DNA of 64,000 nucleotides from Pomacea canaliculata (GCF_003073045.1 NC_037593.1:9968735-10032734), one strand, 5' to 3'. Shown: positions 35,101 to 47,157, counted from the stretch's first letter. The notes: a model not told the origin generated them from the sequence alone. Numbers and translations: made by a program.

Positions 35101-38100
35101 CAGTAAAATATAAAGCCCACAAAACTTATTTGTAGAGAAGAGAAAGGCAGCCATAAATGGTGTCTAAATATGCAGAACAACATTTCATTTTTTAAAAAAG
35201 TTTTCAAACTGAACACCATATGCAAAATACTACTACCATGACAAGAAATTACCAGGTTGCCATTTTGCATTCCCTAAGAAGTTTGTACCCACCCTCTCTG
35301 GAGATTTTCCCTGTAGTCACCAGCCAGAGGGCTGCTAATGTAAAGATGAATGGAGACGTTCTTCTTTAAGCAGAGAAGATTAGAATTTTCAGATATATCA
35401 AAGATGGATGCCGCTCTTTTGCCACTGTAATAGGTTTTCAGTTCAGCATAAAGAAATCTGAAATTCGAAAACAGAATAAAATAAGAAATCATTACGGCGA
35501 CAAACATCATAATCAGCACAAATCTGTATTTAACTGCACTTCTCTTCTGTGATGCATCACTTTGCCTTGTATTGAGCACACTATCCCAAGTTACAAATAT
35601 TATACATTATCCCAGCGGTTCTCAACCTTTTACTTGTGACGCCCCCCTGACGAACAAAGGTAGGTCCGCGCGCCCCCCTTAGCCACACAATGTAAGCTAA
35701 TTTCACTAATACTGTTATATGAAACTTTAAAAAAATGACCACCTTCACGCTCCCCTTGTAAGCACGTCACGTCCCCCCAAGGGGTCGCGCCCCACAGGTT
35801 GAGAACCGCTGCATTATCCTTTCGGGATTAAAAAAGTTAGTCATTTTCGTTGTCAACTTTTAATGAACAGCTTCTACACATTCTTTAAAATATATTTATA
35901 GTTCAGACCACAGGTAACAAAAGTATAGACTATAAACTTCATGTAAGTAATCACATACTTTATCAATGCTCTGCGGGCCTTTATCATAGCATGAGAATCA
36001 ATAAGAACTCTTCCATCCACTGAAATATTTGATGATGTGACACCACCTGATCCTGTTGCAACAGCTACCACTTCTCCTTCATCATTTTCTGCTGTGGAAG
36101 ACAAAAAGGAAGTATTTAGTACTGTAACTGTAACCACTTTCATTATGCCTTTTTGAGTACATTGGACCAAAAGAAAAAAAACAAAACTGTTTTATATTCT
36201 ATCTAGCCAATAAACTTTCAACAAAAATATATAACACATGTGAATATCTGCGCACATACAGGGACAGATAAAGCTGTTGTTCTGAGCAAGTATTATAAAA
36301 TTCAAATGTTCCTAATTCATTGACATTAATAGCAGTTACCATACTCTATTAAGTGGATAAGAAGTAATGTAAGTGCTGGACTAAAAAAAAAAGAAAAGTT
36401 GTTCAGTATCTGCCATAAAGGATCAAAATACCAGTCTACCAATACGTGTTGATAACCAATCCACAACAATTAAAAAAAAAAAGCCATTATGAGCAACCAG
36501 ATCACTGATGCCAACAACTCTGACTTGTATCCTTAATGTTGTTCAGAAGCTTTTTTCCCCTCTAAAACATGAAATTTATTATATTAGAACCACTGTTATT
36601 TATTTAGTCAGCTACTGTATAAAAGCCATTTGATTAAAAATATGCAATCAGTTTGTGACACAATGAAATATAAGTAAATTCATTTACTTTAAACTTCATT
36701 ATTTTACACTTTATTTATAAAGTCATTTTCAAGACATAAAACCATTTGTATAAAGTCAATATCATTCTTCAAAAATTTAATTTGAAATAAACTCACTTCT
36801 TTTCACAACAAAGCCTGCAATTTCAAATGAATGCTCATACAGTCTAGGATATTTCTGGTCGATAATTTCAAACAGAACTGAATTAACTCTGTGTGCAAAT
36901 TTGTCTGCTGAAGCTTGTTCAGGTTCAAGTGACAACACATTTGCAGATGTCTGCAACATATAAATGGAAATTCATTAAACCTTATAGCTTGAAATTATCA
37001 TAACAGAATTATTTTTTGTGAAATAGATGCATCACACCTCATTAGCTCTTTATTTTGAAGGTTTTTCAACAACAACTAAAAACAAAATCGATGATCTATC
37101 ACTCTCCATTTTGATAGGCAATTGCCCTAATTGTCAAGTCAGCTATTTAATATTTACAGCCATTTAAAAACCACTGACAAATTCTGAATCTCAAGGATGC
37201 AAAAGCAAATTATATTACCTAGATGTAGGTATCTTAAGCTGTCAACAAATGAGGGCAATGCTAGCCTATCCCTGTCATCAGAAGCAACATCAAAAGAATA
37301 ATGTGTGCTGGAGGCAAAATTTGTGCCTTCTGTTGTTTCTAGACTGTAAAAATACAATTCTAAGCACTTTTTTATGGATGCATATGGTTCTTAACTCTTA
37401 CATTTTCTTTGTGTTCCTTCCCCGCACATCTTAGAGATTCAGCTTTAACAGCAACATTGGTGGATGACTGATTGCTGTTTTTTCTCTTGTCTGCATATGA
37501 AGAAAACTAAGCATCAAGCTAAGGCAGATTTCTTCTTATGATGCCACTGTGCCATCATCTTGCATTCTAAAAATGACAGCTGGTCAAAGAGTTGTTTATA
37601 TGATAAAAGACTTCTGACAAAAGACCCTCATGAAGAACAAAAAAAAAAAATTAGGGTAGAGTCTACAAGAGACTGGAGTTAACCACTACAGAAACCCATT
37701 AAACAAACAATGACTTCTAAATGCTCATAGAAGCTTAAGTGTGAGTCAATAAGTTCTGGTAAAGCTGTTCTGTTCTACTATAAGCCCTAATACAAACCTT
37801 TAGCATTTTCCTTATAAAGACTGCATAGATTTTGGAAGCTAACCCATAAAAAAGGAAAACAATGCAAGAAAAGCCTGTAAAAAGAATGCTAGATTTGAAA
37901 CTGCAATACTCTTACAGCTGTACTTCAAACTATCTTAATTCCATAAACAGCATCAGCATCAAGATTATCATAGTTCCTTTATTATTTCATTATGCTGGTC
38001 TCACTCTAGTGATGATGAAATTCACTAGCTACTTCTGTTACTGCAGGTTAATTGACCACTGGTAGCTATGGTCAAATCTATTTGTGCATGGCAAAATTGA

Positions 38101-38701
38101 CCCACCCACATGATGAGCACAGCCTAATTCATAGAACACAGTGGAAGTGTAATCTTATGCCAAAGAGAAAAAATTATAATACGATGAATGAAAGCTTTCA
38201 GTTCCATACAAAAATGGGCAGAAAGTGAAAAATGAGCAATGCGAGAACTTTAATTAACAGCATAAGTTATCTGTGCTCACCTAAATATCCTTACATCAGA
38301 GACGTTAAATACGAATCATATTTTTTATTACCTGCAGGAGTAAAAGTTTCAGTTTCCAGATAAGCATCCATAGCCTTCTTTGCTGCAGCTGCTTTTGCAT
38401 CTTTTTTGTTGCTACCTAAGCCTGGTGGATAGGCAACTCCATCCAGTGTGCACTGTACTGCAAAAGCTCCCATCACCATATTGGTCCCAGTGCAGCTGAC
38501 TTGCTTAAATTCCAACGTTAATTTCAAAACTGATGCCAGTTCGTGGATACACATAACAGGATTCTTACGACCAGACTTATATTCCTTTTCGAGCGCTCTA
38601 GGGCATTTTTGTTTCTGTTCTTCATGAACTGGAACTGCATTTTTGTCTGGGTCTTCTGGCCTGAGCGTCAGTCCAGGAATGTACTGTTGATGTCTGTTCA
38701 T
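32194..38701 (-). CDS. ADAD1: ADAD1, dsRNA-binding adenosine deaminase-like protein, catalytically inactive
   Basis: Complete gene, 9 coding exons, 565 aa (human 576). Exons in transcript order: 38701-38332, 37490-37402, 36950-36797, 36091-35959, 35457-35293, 34909-34803, 34416-34222, 33033-32793, 32437-32194; all junctions keep frame. Residues 47-118 are a dsRNA-binding domain ending [18 protein letters not shown]. From about 165 an ADAR-type deaminase domain follows. In active ADARs the centre is HAE plus two cysteines; here it reads [10 protein letters not shown] (H238 kept, glutamate replaced by M240), SSPLAGD (PCG cysteine replaced by L293) and MSPSDK (cysteine replaced by P373). So zinc binding and editing should be lost, as in vertebrate ADAD1 (TENR), a male-germ-cell RNA-binding protein. 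C-terminal [13 protein letters not shown] also matches ADAD1. RNA binding is expected; a germline role here is inferred. Confidence 0.93.
33060..33508. mobile_element. hAT-type non-autonomous element in ADAD1 intron 7
   Basis: Ends are near-inverted: left AAGTGGTGGGGAAAC, right GGTTCCCCAACCTTG. It is flanked by 8-bp direct repeats GTTTAGAC (33,052-33,059) and ATTTAGAC (33,509-33,516) with one mismatch, the size made by hAT transposases. One terminal C seems lost on the left. Its left edge is only 26 bp from the acceptor-side exon border at 33,033. Chance open frames cross it on the plus strand. Confidence 0.7.
35613..35811. mobile_element. hAT-type MITE (199 bp) in ADAD1 intron 4
   Basis: Perfect 16-bp terminal inverted repeats: CAGCGGTTCTCAACCT at the left and AGGTTGAGAACCGCTG at the right. 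Identical 8-bp target duplications CATTATCC flank it (35,605-35,612 and 35,812-35,819). The CAG.GGTTCTCAA terminus is typical of hAT elements of the Charlie/Buster kind. The interior is C-rich and too short to code. The intact ends suggest recent activity. Confidence 0.93.
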
Positions 38702-38903
38702 CTTCTATCTTAAAAACGTAAAAATGTTTATAATGAATAATGCTCGCTTAAATGCAAAAAAATATGTATTATTATTACCTTAATACAGTATAAGGCTTAT
38801 GACGACTTCTTGAGAAGGGTGTAGACAAATTAATTCTAAAGTAAGAACATACTGAGTGAAAAATAGTGTGTTCATTTTAAGTATGCAAGACGGCAATGTG
38901 TTA

Positions 38904-38975
38904 AAATAGTTCCTAATCTCGAGCAAGGAAATAGTCAAAAATAGTTCCTAATCCCAAGCAAGGAAATATTCACAC
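38904..38975. repeat. Two-copy tandem repeat, period 35 bp
   Basis: AATAGTTCCTAATC followed by GAGCAAGGAAATA or AAGCAAGGAAATA occurs twice at a 35-bp spacing, within the ADAD1 5' UTR intron. Confidence 0.8.
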
Positions 38976-39449
38976 AAGACACATCAAAACTAACAAGGTT
39001 CAATGTTCTTTATTCTTTCACCCTTTTGGGAGCATTTAGATACTCAACATTTAGCCCTCCATGTTACATACAACGTATGGAATATTTCTATCTATACCAC
39101 ATACAATTGAAGCATTGAAATCAGCTGCTGAAACACACTCTCATCAAGCTGAAAACGAGGTGAAATGCATACGACGCAGCTTTCAAGTTAAAAAAATGGT
39201 TGCGGTTTAATAAACATGTACATTCAACAAACCGAAACTTACAGTACTTTTAAGCATTTTGTATCATATTTGTTTTGAGTATAGTTCTCCTAACAAACTG
39301 TGGATAAAACTATTTTCGTTTTAAACAAATCACCTGATATATTTATATTTTCTGTTGTATTCACATTCCTAGAACACTAATCACTACTACAAAAAGTCAT
39401 GGGGAAATAAAAGATTAATCTTGAGAATGAGTAGAGACTGTTCACTTAC

Positions 39450-39562
39450 CTTTGTATTTATCGTCGAGCTTTGATAACTTAAAATTTGCGCTAAAATTTA
39501 TAAAATTTCTTCGTATTTTTATCTGGTACTTTCGTTGTCAGCAAAACTCTCTGGTTAAGGCG
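39450..39562 (-). other. ADAD1: Probable ADAD1 5' non-coding exon
   Basis: A strong splice donor (AAG|GTAAGTG on the minus strand) lies at 39,449/39,450. The coding start at 38,701 is preceded by an acceptor-like tract (TTTTTACGTTTTTAAG). This implies a non-coding first exon ending at 39,450 and a 5' UTR intron of about 0.7 kb. The upstream exon limit is a guess; the transcription start is not visible. Confidence 0.55.
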
Positions 39563-39892
39563 CGAAACACGAACTTTTACTGGACTGCTGACAGACGATT
39601 TTTAATGTTTCCCCAGTTAACTGCTAAAACGAGGCATTAGATGACAAAGCTTCCGGTTTATTCACATTCTTTGTTTAGGCTCGCCGAGACTAACAGCGGA
39701 TCACTTCGCAAGTGCTTAGCGTTGGTCTTGGCAGAGAGACAGCAATCCACCTAGAAAAGCCCATGCGTGAAAGGCCAAGGTACTTTGGGTTTGAGCACGA
39801 ACTAGTATAGTCTCGCATACCACGAGAATTCACGAGTACTACATACAAAGTGGTCCGTAAGCGATAGCAACGTTGAAACGAAGAACAACGGA
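39563..39892. promoter_or_regulatory. Shared ADAD1/ELOB head-to-head promoter region
   Basis: ADAD1 leaves to the left (5' exon ending 39,450) and ELOB to the right (ATG at 39,893), only 443 bp apart, so both promoters lie in this interval. It is richer in CpG than the introns on either side and has no obvious TATA box. The left 190 bp (39,563-39,753) recur at 11,152-11,340. Blocks such as GGCTCGCCGAGACTA and AAGCTTCCGGTTTA are preserved between copies; CTTCCGG resembles an ETS-type site. Confidence 0.6.
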
Positions 39893-42800
39893 ATGGTAAG
39901 TATAGTAGCACAAATAAGTGGTAAAATGTCGTTATTTTGGTTAGCTGCTATTTCCGTGGTTTTTAAGATAACAGAAATTAAGTGTATGATGTCGAATAAC
40001 TTTACTGGGCGAAAGTAGACAAAAATCAGCAGCAACGTTGCTGCCCTCGCCGACTCGTTAACTACCTACAGGTATAATTCAGCGGTAACTTTTAGCAGGC
40101 CCATCATTTGTTTTTCAGGGTGAAGTGATGGTTTCCGTATTTGTTCTATTTCTGTGGTATAACAGAAAAATCAAAGTATAATAGCTTTATTATAAATGCC
40201 ATATACTTCATCAGCATACGTTAAAGACACTAATAGAGGACTGGTAGTAGAAGTTTTAGATGTGGTTCTCAGTATATCACATAAATCGTATAGTTTATTC
40301 TTAGTCTCTATTAAATAATAAAGCAGTTCAGGTTACTTCAGTTATCATCTAATGTCCAGCAAACAATCTGAAATACAGAGAAAAAAAAAACCTTTGTTCT
40401 TGATTGCATTTTCCTCATAGCTTCACAAGTTCAAGATAAATGTAACAACTTGCATTGCCCAGGTACCCTCATAAGTAGCAATTGTGAAAGACCCACATTT
40501 CACAAGGCATGACATTTGCTGATTACTTATGGTTATTTAAGGAGGGATATTATTGTGAATGAGTAGGGAGCTGGGAAGGCCATGTTAGAATTGTGTGCTT
40601 GCTACTAGAACTTTTTTTTTAACAATTTTTATTTGAGAGAGACAGTGAAAAATACATAAACATTTAGAGCACACAATAAGTAAATGTACAGCATATAAAT
40701 GCCAAAATATAACGTACAGGAAGAAGGACCTGATTTAAAAAAGCATGTAAGATTATATATTTTATATATAGGGGTCCTCAACTTGCTCCCTCCACCCAGC
40801 ACCCCTTTCCACGCCATGCTTGGTCGCACAAGCGGTGCAGCACAAGACAGATGGCAACAGCGGGTGATGAAGCACCCAAAACTATCCAGTGTAAATAGTA
40901 GGGAAAAGTCAGTGCTTGCACCTGTTAACCGAAAGGAGGCTGGTCCTGCTTGGAAAGGCAGTAAATCTTTGGGACTGAGCAAACGAGAAGTACAATTTTG
41001 CCGCAAGGTATTTTGGTCCACTGGGAAGCTTGTGTCACAGCCTCATTCTTCACCCTTGAGCAAGCGAGAAGTACCACTCAACCCCCCCTCTTTCCCCACC
41101 CCAGGGAGTTAGGTGCTAGGTTTTGGTAGGCTAGGTAGGTAGGTTAGAGTAGATATAGGAGTTGTATGTGTAAATTATGTAAATATATATATATGTCTTT
41201 GAACCTATTTCCTGTGTGAGCATGTTGGTGGGAACAAATGCTAGCATGTTGTGTGTCCTCATCGTGTGAATGAGGTGAACGTGCATCACTAGCACGAGAA
41301 AGATTTGTGTTGTTCATGTAGTCGTGACACAGCAGCAGAGAGAACACACACAAAGATCTGTGGAGCTGACGCACCGAAGAAAAGAATACTTTAGTCTGGG
41401 AAAGTAAAGCAGGGTCTTTTGTGGATTCCAAGGTCGTCTGAGTGCGGGTGCGTAGTGGATAGGGATTAAAAGAACACAATGCAAGGTAAAGATTAGGCAA
41501 CGCACCCGACGTACCAGAGAGCTAGAATTCTTAGTGGAAAATTATCATTGGGAACTTACGTCCTCTTCCCTGAAGCACCAAAGAGGAACGGACTAATTTG
41601 GCGCTAAGGTAGGGCTATGTGGTTGGCCTTTAGAGAGGGCCAGTCCGGCTACATTATTTTACTGACAATAATTTTTCTTTATTGCTTTCATCAGCAATTA
41701 TTTGTTTGAATTCTATTTCTTTCATAATTTCTTTTATCTTTAGGATGTCTTTCTTATGATAAGACGCAAAAAATCAACCATCTTCACAGATGCAAAGGAA
41801 TCAACACCACTAATAGAGCTCAAGAGGATAATTGAGGGCATTTTAAAAGTTCCCCCAGATAATCAACGTCTGTTTAAAGATGACCAGGTAAGCTATAAAA
41901 GTTCTCATTAATGAACGAGCATTTTCAGAAACAGTGGTAGTTTTTTTGTTGTTTTTTTTTTGTTCATGTCTTTAAATAGGTTTTCCATTGGTATCAATTT
42001 ACTTTTCATCATTTCATCTGTTATAAACAGTAGGTAGGACAATAATACTTGGAACTGACATGCTGAAACAATACATCTGTAAGCTTTAGTTGATATTGAA
42101 CCTTTGGTCACTGCTCATTCACACAGTAGAATATATGTAACGGTGTATGCTATCAGCGTGCTAAAGAGACTTTTTAAGTTATCTAAATATAGCAGATAGG
42201 CATCAAAATTAATTCTTTGATTATTTATTACTAGAATAGTAATACGTGTATTTCAGAATGTAGAGAAGACCAAAGATTCATAAATAATACCTCTTTCCAA
42301 CCGTACATAAGAAAAACTTAAGTATTGATGACTGTCACTTAGGTCCTTACAAATGCATGAAGGTCCTTACTTGGCACCATCCCTGGGAACCCTGTGTTAG
42401 TTTTCAGATAAAATTACTGTGAGATGTTTCTTGACCTGTGGTGCAAAAACAGTACATAACCAGTACATTTTTTACATATGATGATCTTGGTGCTTGAGGT
42501 AAAAAAAATGCTTTATTTATTAGGGCAATGTTTTTAGACATGTAAAATTGTGTCACTGACATTTGATGAAAAAGTAATGACTAAATATTGTCTTTTATAT
42601 GTCTGTTTTACTACACATTGTCTTGTGCACTAATAGATTCTTGTGATTTCAGACTCCTGAAGCAAAATTGTTTACATTTTCAGACTACCTTGGTCATCTG
42701 ATTTGGATTTCTTTTTATGACATTCATGCACTGTTGTGCATATGAACATTTTTCGAATAACATTTGATAAAGTTAAATACATTGGTGTAAACAGAAAAGA

Positions 42801-45800
42801 GCGCTGTCATAGGTTGCAGACTAACATTCTAGGCTTTCACTGATCTGTGTGAACTCAATACCAGTAAATCCAGTAAATGTAAGTTACAGATCTGCAGAAA
42901 GGGAGATAACTGTAAATGCAGCAAATGAATATGTGTGTGACTTCCCTTTGGCTGGAAAAAAACTAGTTTGGTACATTTTCTTGTGGTGTTTTAAACAATT
43001 GATTAAATACGAAGAATTGTTTTCTTTGCTCACAATGATGTCATTTTAACACCCACATTTATCAATTTTTGTTTTTTACAAGGAAATAGACTTTCCCAAA
43101 ATTCTTAGAAAAAGATTAACTTTCTTCCTTTAATTGATTCTACAGTAGATAATTCAAAATTACAAACATTAAAATAATGCATTTGTGTATTTAAGGCTTG
43201 AAAAATTATACTCTACCAAATATTTTATTGCCAAAATTCCTTCAGAGAATAGAATCATGATCAGGGGTAGGGGTGGGGATTATGCAAGTTTGTTGGTTTT
43301 TTAATATATTTTTTTTGTTTTTTTTTTGAAAGAAGATAATCTTAATAATTGTCTTTTGAATTTCATCCAGGCCATGACAGATGATAACAGGACTCTGGGG
43401 GACTACGGTTTCACAAGTGCTATTGCACGTGCTCAGGCACCTGCCAGCATTGGCCTAGTCTACAGGAAAGAGGGTGAGATAGAAGCAGATAATCCGGGTA
43501 TGAATCTCGAACATTGCGGGCCAATAAGTATTCACTGCTGTTCATGTGAAACGAGTTCTTTTTTTCCAAACCAGGATGTTTACAACAATCTTCATCAGTA
43601 ATGGTAATATTTATAAAGACTAAAGAAACACGACTTAGAAGAGAATGATGGCATCTTGTTTGGTAACATATTCTTGAATCCCTGCTAAGAAGAGAAATGT
43701 ATCAAAGCTAAAGTAGTTTTTTATGGAACAATTTTCTTTGTTATGCAGAGAAATTCTGGGAGATCACCATCTAGATCAGGGGTGGGCAATTAATTTTCCC
43801 AAGGGGCCGCATGAGAAACTGGGATGGTTCTAGAGGGCCGGACTAATATAGTTAACTCAGTTTTACCCAATACTGTATATATAGTATATGTACTGGCGGG
43901 CGGGCCAGCGGGCGGGCCGGTCAGAGACAGGAGGCGGGCCGGATCCGGCCCGCGGGCCGGCGTTTGCCCAGGTCTGATCTAGATTCTATCTTGCATACTG
44001 TGTTCTTTGTATTAGAGAATAATTACAATGTTTAGATTGCTTTAGATTCAGCATCCAACAATCGTCTTGGCAAATGCTGATGAAGAGCAGTTTTTGTCCT
44101 TGATGTGCATTTATTATTATTTATTCATGTCTTGAAGGTGTGCTTGATTTTGGTAATGTTTCTCCTGAGGAAGTGAAGAGCAACCTGTCATAATATTTAT
44201 AACACTTTTCAAGAAGGGGATTGAAAATGTGTTGAATATATGGCACCAAGCATGTGTTTATGGCTAACCCAAGTCAATGATGAAGTTGATTTTAGGCTAA
44301 GAGAACAAAACACTATTACCGGTCTCTCAAAAATGCTGTGATTTCTTTGTTAAATCTAATTTTGGAGACGAAAAGCTCATGATTTTACCTAACTATAGCA
44401 CGTAAGTAGCATGTTTGCCATCAGGAAGTTCAGTGTTTGATGTCACAAGAAAGTTTATGGAAAGTTCCCTGTTGAAAAACTTTGTGTCTTTCAAGCATAA
44501 CAAACTTTCACCCAGATTTGGGGAATCTGCCATTATAAAATAACATTTTGCTCTGGTTAACTTTCAGTAGATACTTTAAGATTTTAACCAATCTGAATAT
44601 GCATAGCAGACAGGCATGTGTAATAGTGAATACAGTCAAGCTTTGAACAGTCTCTTTGACTCTTGTGTCTCTTATTCTGTGTTCTACTACAGGACATAAA
44701 CCATATTTTATCATTTATAGATATAACTGAATTGTGCTTATTGGCATAATAAAATAAAATGCAAGGGTGGCTAGTTAACTGATAATTTTATATAAAAACT
44801 GACTTGGAAAAGGGTTGTCATTTAAAATGCTACACACATTCCCCACTTCCATCCCTTCCTCCCCAACCTTAAAAAGAAACAAGAATGTGTTTATCAAGTA
44901 ATTGTAGAAATCTGTGGTAACTGCAGGGCAAGTAAGCAAATGCTGTCGTGTTTCTTTTGTTCATTGTGTTAAATTTTTTTTCTTTTTGCATTTAACATTT
45001 TTTTAAAATTTGTTTCCTTTTTATTCAGATGTAAAAAAAAATACTTTCAACTAATTTCTTTATGAAACAATTTTTTGTATTTTTAGGAAAAAATTCTAAT
45101 AACATACTGCTGTCTATTTTTTTAAATAATGAGTATTGTTTCTATAATTTGTATGATTATTTGTAATTATCTAAAAGAAGGTCCTTGCTTTTATATGTTC
45201 TAAAGTTACAGCCATGCCCTCCAGGTTCTTTCTTGAAACCACCATTATATAAATGAAACTTGGGACTGGAGTTTTTATATATGTATATATAGTGGAATTA
45301 ATAATGAATTTTGAAGGGAGGTCCTAAAATGGGAATCGAACATTTAGCCTATCTTAAGATCCTTAGTTGTAAGTGTAATCAGGGCCGTGCTTAGGGGCAG
45401 GCGGACGAGGCATCTGCCTAGGGCCCCGCGCTATTGACGAACTTTACAAATAAATTAATCTTAGGCTTATGTTGTAATGTGTATGCAGCGTGCTGTCAAT
45501 GGTAAAAGACGAGATATCCCTGAGGAAAAAAGTGACTTTAGATCCCAACTAAAACCGTGTGATCGTGGCGTGAGGGCCCCGCACATGCCCTTTGCCTCGG
45601 GCCCCACGGGGGCTAAGAAAGGGCCTGAGTGTAATACACTTGCAAAAGTGACCTAATTCTTTGGCTTCATTTTAGCATACAAAGGAATAACATTTTTATG
45701 TGGAGAGCTAAGCAGTTTAATCCTAGGTAATTAAATACTTATTTTTAATTGATAAAAAAGTTAAAAACCTAATAGCAAATATTAGCACTCTTAAATTTTG

Positions 45801-46529
45801 TGAGGTGCCCTTGTTAATGATTAGATTAATTCTGATTTATATAACTAAACAAAAATTATTTTACTGTTCTGTAATCTAATCATTCTTAATCTTTGCTTTA
45901 AGATGCCAAAATATCAACAATAGGCAATATTTTACTTGTTAATGCATGCAGTTGTTTTCTTATTATTTCAAATTTTTTTCTGTTTTTAAAAACATGTTTA
46001 TACGTTAATATTAACTCTATTTATTTTATTCTAATCAGAAATAAAACGATAATAGAGACTTCAGTAACAACACATTTTCAAAATTTTTACTTGTCTTAAA
46101 GTATAATCATAAATTATAAAAGTCTTTTTTCAGTGGCTCAGCATAGTGTTGTGTTTGAAAGCAGATTTGCATTGATTGCATTTTGTGTCTTCAGAAATAC
46201 ACTGAGGTGGAAAAAAGTTGTGTATTTAAAATAAACTCTGTGCATTGTAATATGTCGTTACAACAATTAAGGTTTTAGTTTTACTTGCTTAATATTAGCA
46301 GTTTGAAGAATGGTACTATCCAGAACTAGGTAAAATTAGATATTTTAATCAATACAGCCATCTTTAGTAGCATCTTTGAATACTGTTTTTAAAGTGTATG
46401 TTGTGGTCAACAGATGGAGAATGGGAGCCCCTGGAAATATCCCCTTTGTCCAACCCTCCTGAACTGCCAGATGTTATGAAGCCGCAAGATCCTACCACTT
46501 CACATACAAGCGAGCAGCCAGCAGCATGA
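39893..46529 (+). CDS. ELOB: ELOB, elongin B (ubiquitin-like adaptor)
   Basis: Complete gene, 4 coding exons, 121 aa (vertebrates 118). Exons: 39893-39895, 41744-41887, 43371-43473, 46414-46529. All junctions are GT..AG and in frame. Exon 1 supplies only the start ATG before GTAAG. The product begins [20 protein letters not shown], carries the ubiquitin-like fold to about residue 84 ([20 protein letters not shown], then [20 protein letters not shown]) and ends with the conserved [12 protein letters not shown] tail. Elongin B pairs with elongin C to link VHL- and SOCS-box substrate receptors to cullin E3 ligases, and with elongin A in transcription elongation, in nucleus and cytoplasm. It lies head to head with ADAD1. 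Introns 1 and 3 are long and hold transposon insertions. Confidence 0.96.
40554..41653. mobile_element. Candidate solo LTR in ELOB intron 1
   Basis: The segment begins TGTGAATGAG and ends CCGGCTACA, so it has TG..CA ends, flanked by 4-bp repeats TTAT (40,550-40,553 and 41,654-41,657). It is GC-richer than the neighbouring intron. A 4-bp duplication could arise by chance, and I found no clear TATA box or paired LTR, so this is tentative. A 137-codon open frame (40,699-41,112, plus) lies inside; it matches no family I know and repeats the short motif LSKREV. Confidence 0.35.
43777..43976. mobile_element. hAT-type MITE (200 bp) in ELOB intron 3
   Basis: Left end CAGGGGTGGGCAA; right end, read inverted, CAGACCTGGGCAA. 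Identical 8-bp target duplications ATCTAGAT flank it (43,769-43,776 and 43,977-43,984). The interior is GGCCGG-rich. Size, ends and 8-bp duplication are those of a non-autonomous hAT element. Confidence 0.92.
45380..45627. mobile_element. hAT-type MITE (248 bp) in ELOB intron 3
   Basis: Left end CAGGGCCGTGCTTAG; right end, read inverted, CAGGCCCTTTCTTAG. Identical 8-bp target duplications AGTGTAAT flank it (45,372-45,379 and 45,628-45,635). The interior includes AGGGCCCCGC near both ends. It has no coding capacity. Confidence 0.93.
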
Positions 46530-47151
46530 ATTTAGATGTTTTTTAGGTACACACTGTCATTATAGAACTGTTCTATGTATTTTTCCCTTACTCCATCGCT
46601 TTGAATTTCTGCCCGCCCATTTTGTTTTTTTTCTCAGTTAATTTGTGCTTATTAATGCATGCTTTGAGGCTTCAAAGGAAGCATTTTAAATATATTTTAA
46701 TTTTAATATCTCCTGTTCCAACCTAACACTGGTTATCTCTGTTCTGTAACTTTCTTGTTGCTATTTGTGGATATTTTATTAAAAATGAGTCAAGTTATAG
46801 TTAGGGATTTCTCCTGTAGATATGCATGATATACATAGTCTTTTCTTTGTGAAACTGGACTTACTTTGTGTAATACAATAACCAGTTTATGTATTTCTTT
46901 TAAATCAATTTTAAGTCCTATTTTGACATAAGGACTCAGAGAAATTAAGAAATTTCCATGCAACAGTCCTCTTTCTTCTCCCATTTGCTTCAATATCAGA
47001 ACATGTTTATCAGTAAACAGTTATCTCACATTCTTATTACTTATCTGCCGTAAAAGGTAGTGATGTGTTTACCCTACTCGTTTGTAAAAAGAGAAAAAAA
47101 ATTGCACGGTCATCATCTGTTCATGTTCATTTCTCCTCAATTACATCATGA

Positions 47152-47157
47152 AATAAA
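47152..47157 (+). terminator. ELOB: Candidate poly(A) signal of ELOB
   Basis: AATAAA on the plus strand about 620 bp past the ELOB stop codon. It is the first canonical plus-strand hexamer I noticed; an ATTAAA at 46,779 could serve instead. Confidence 0.4.
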
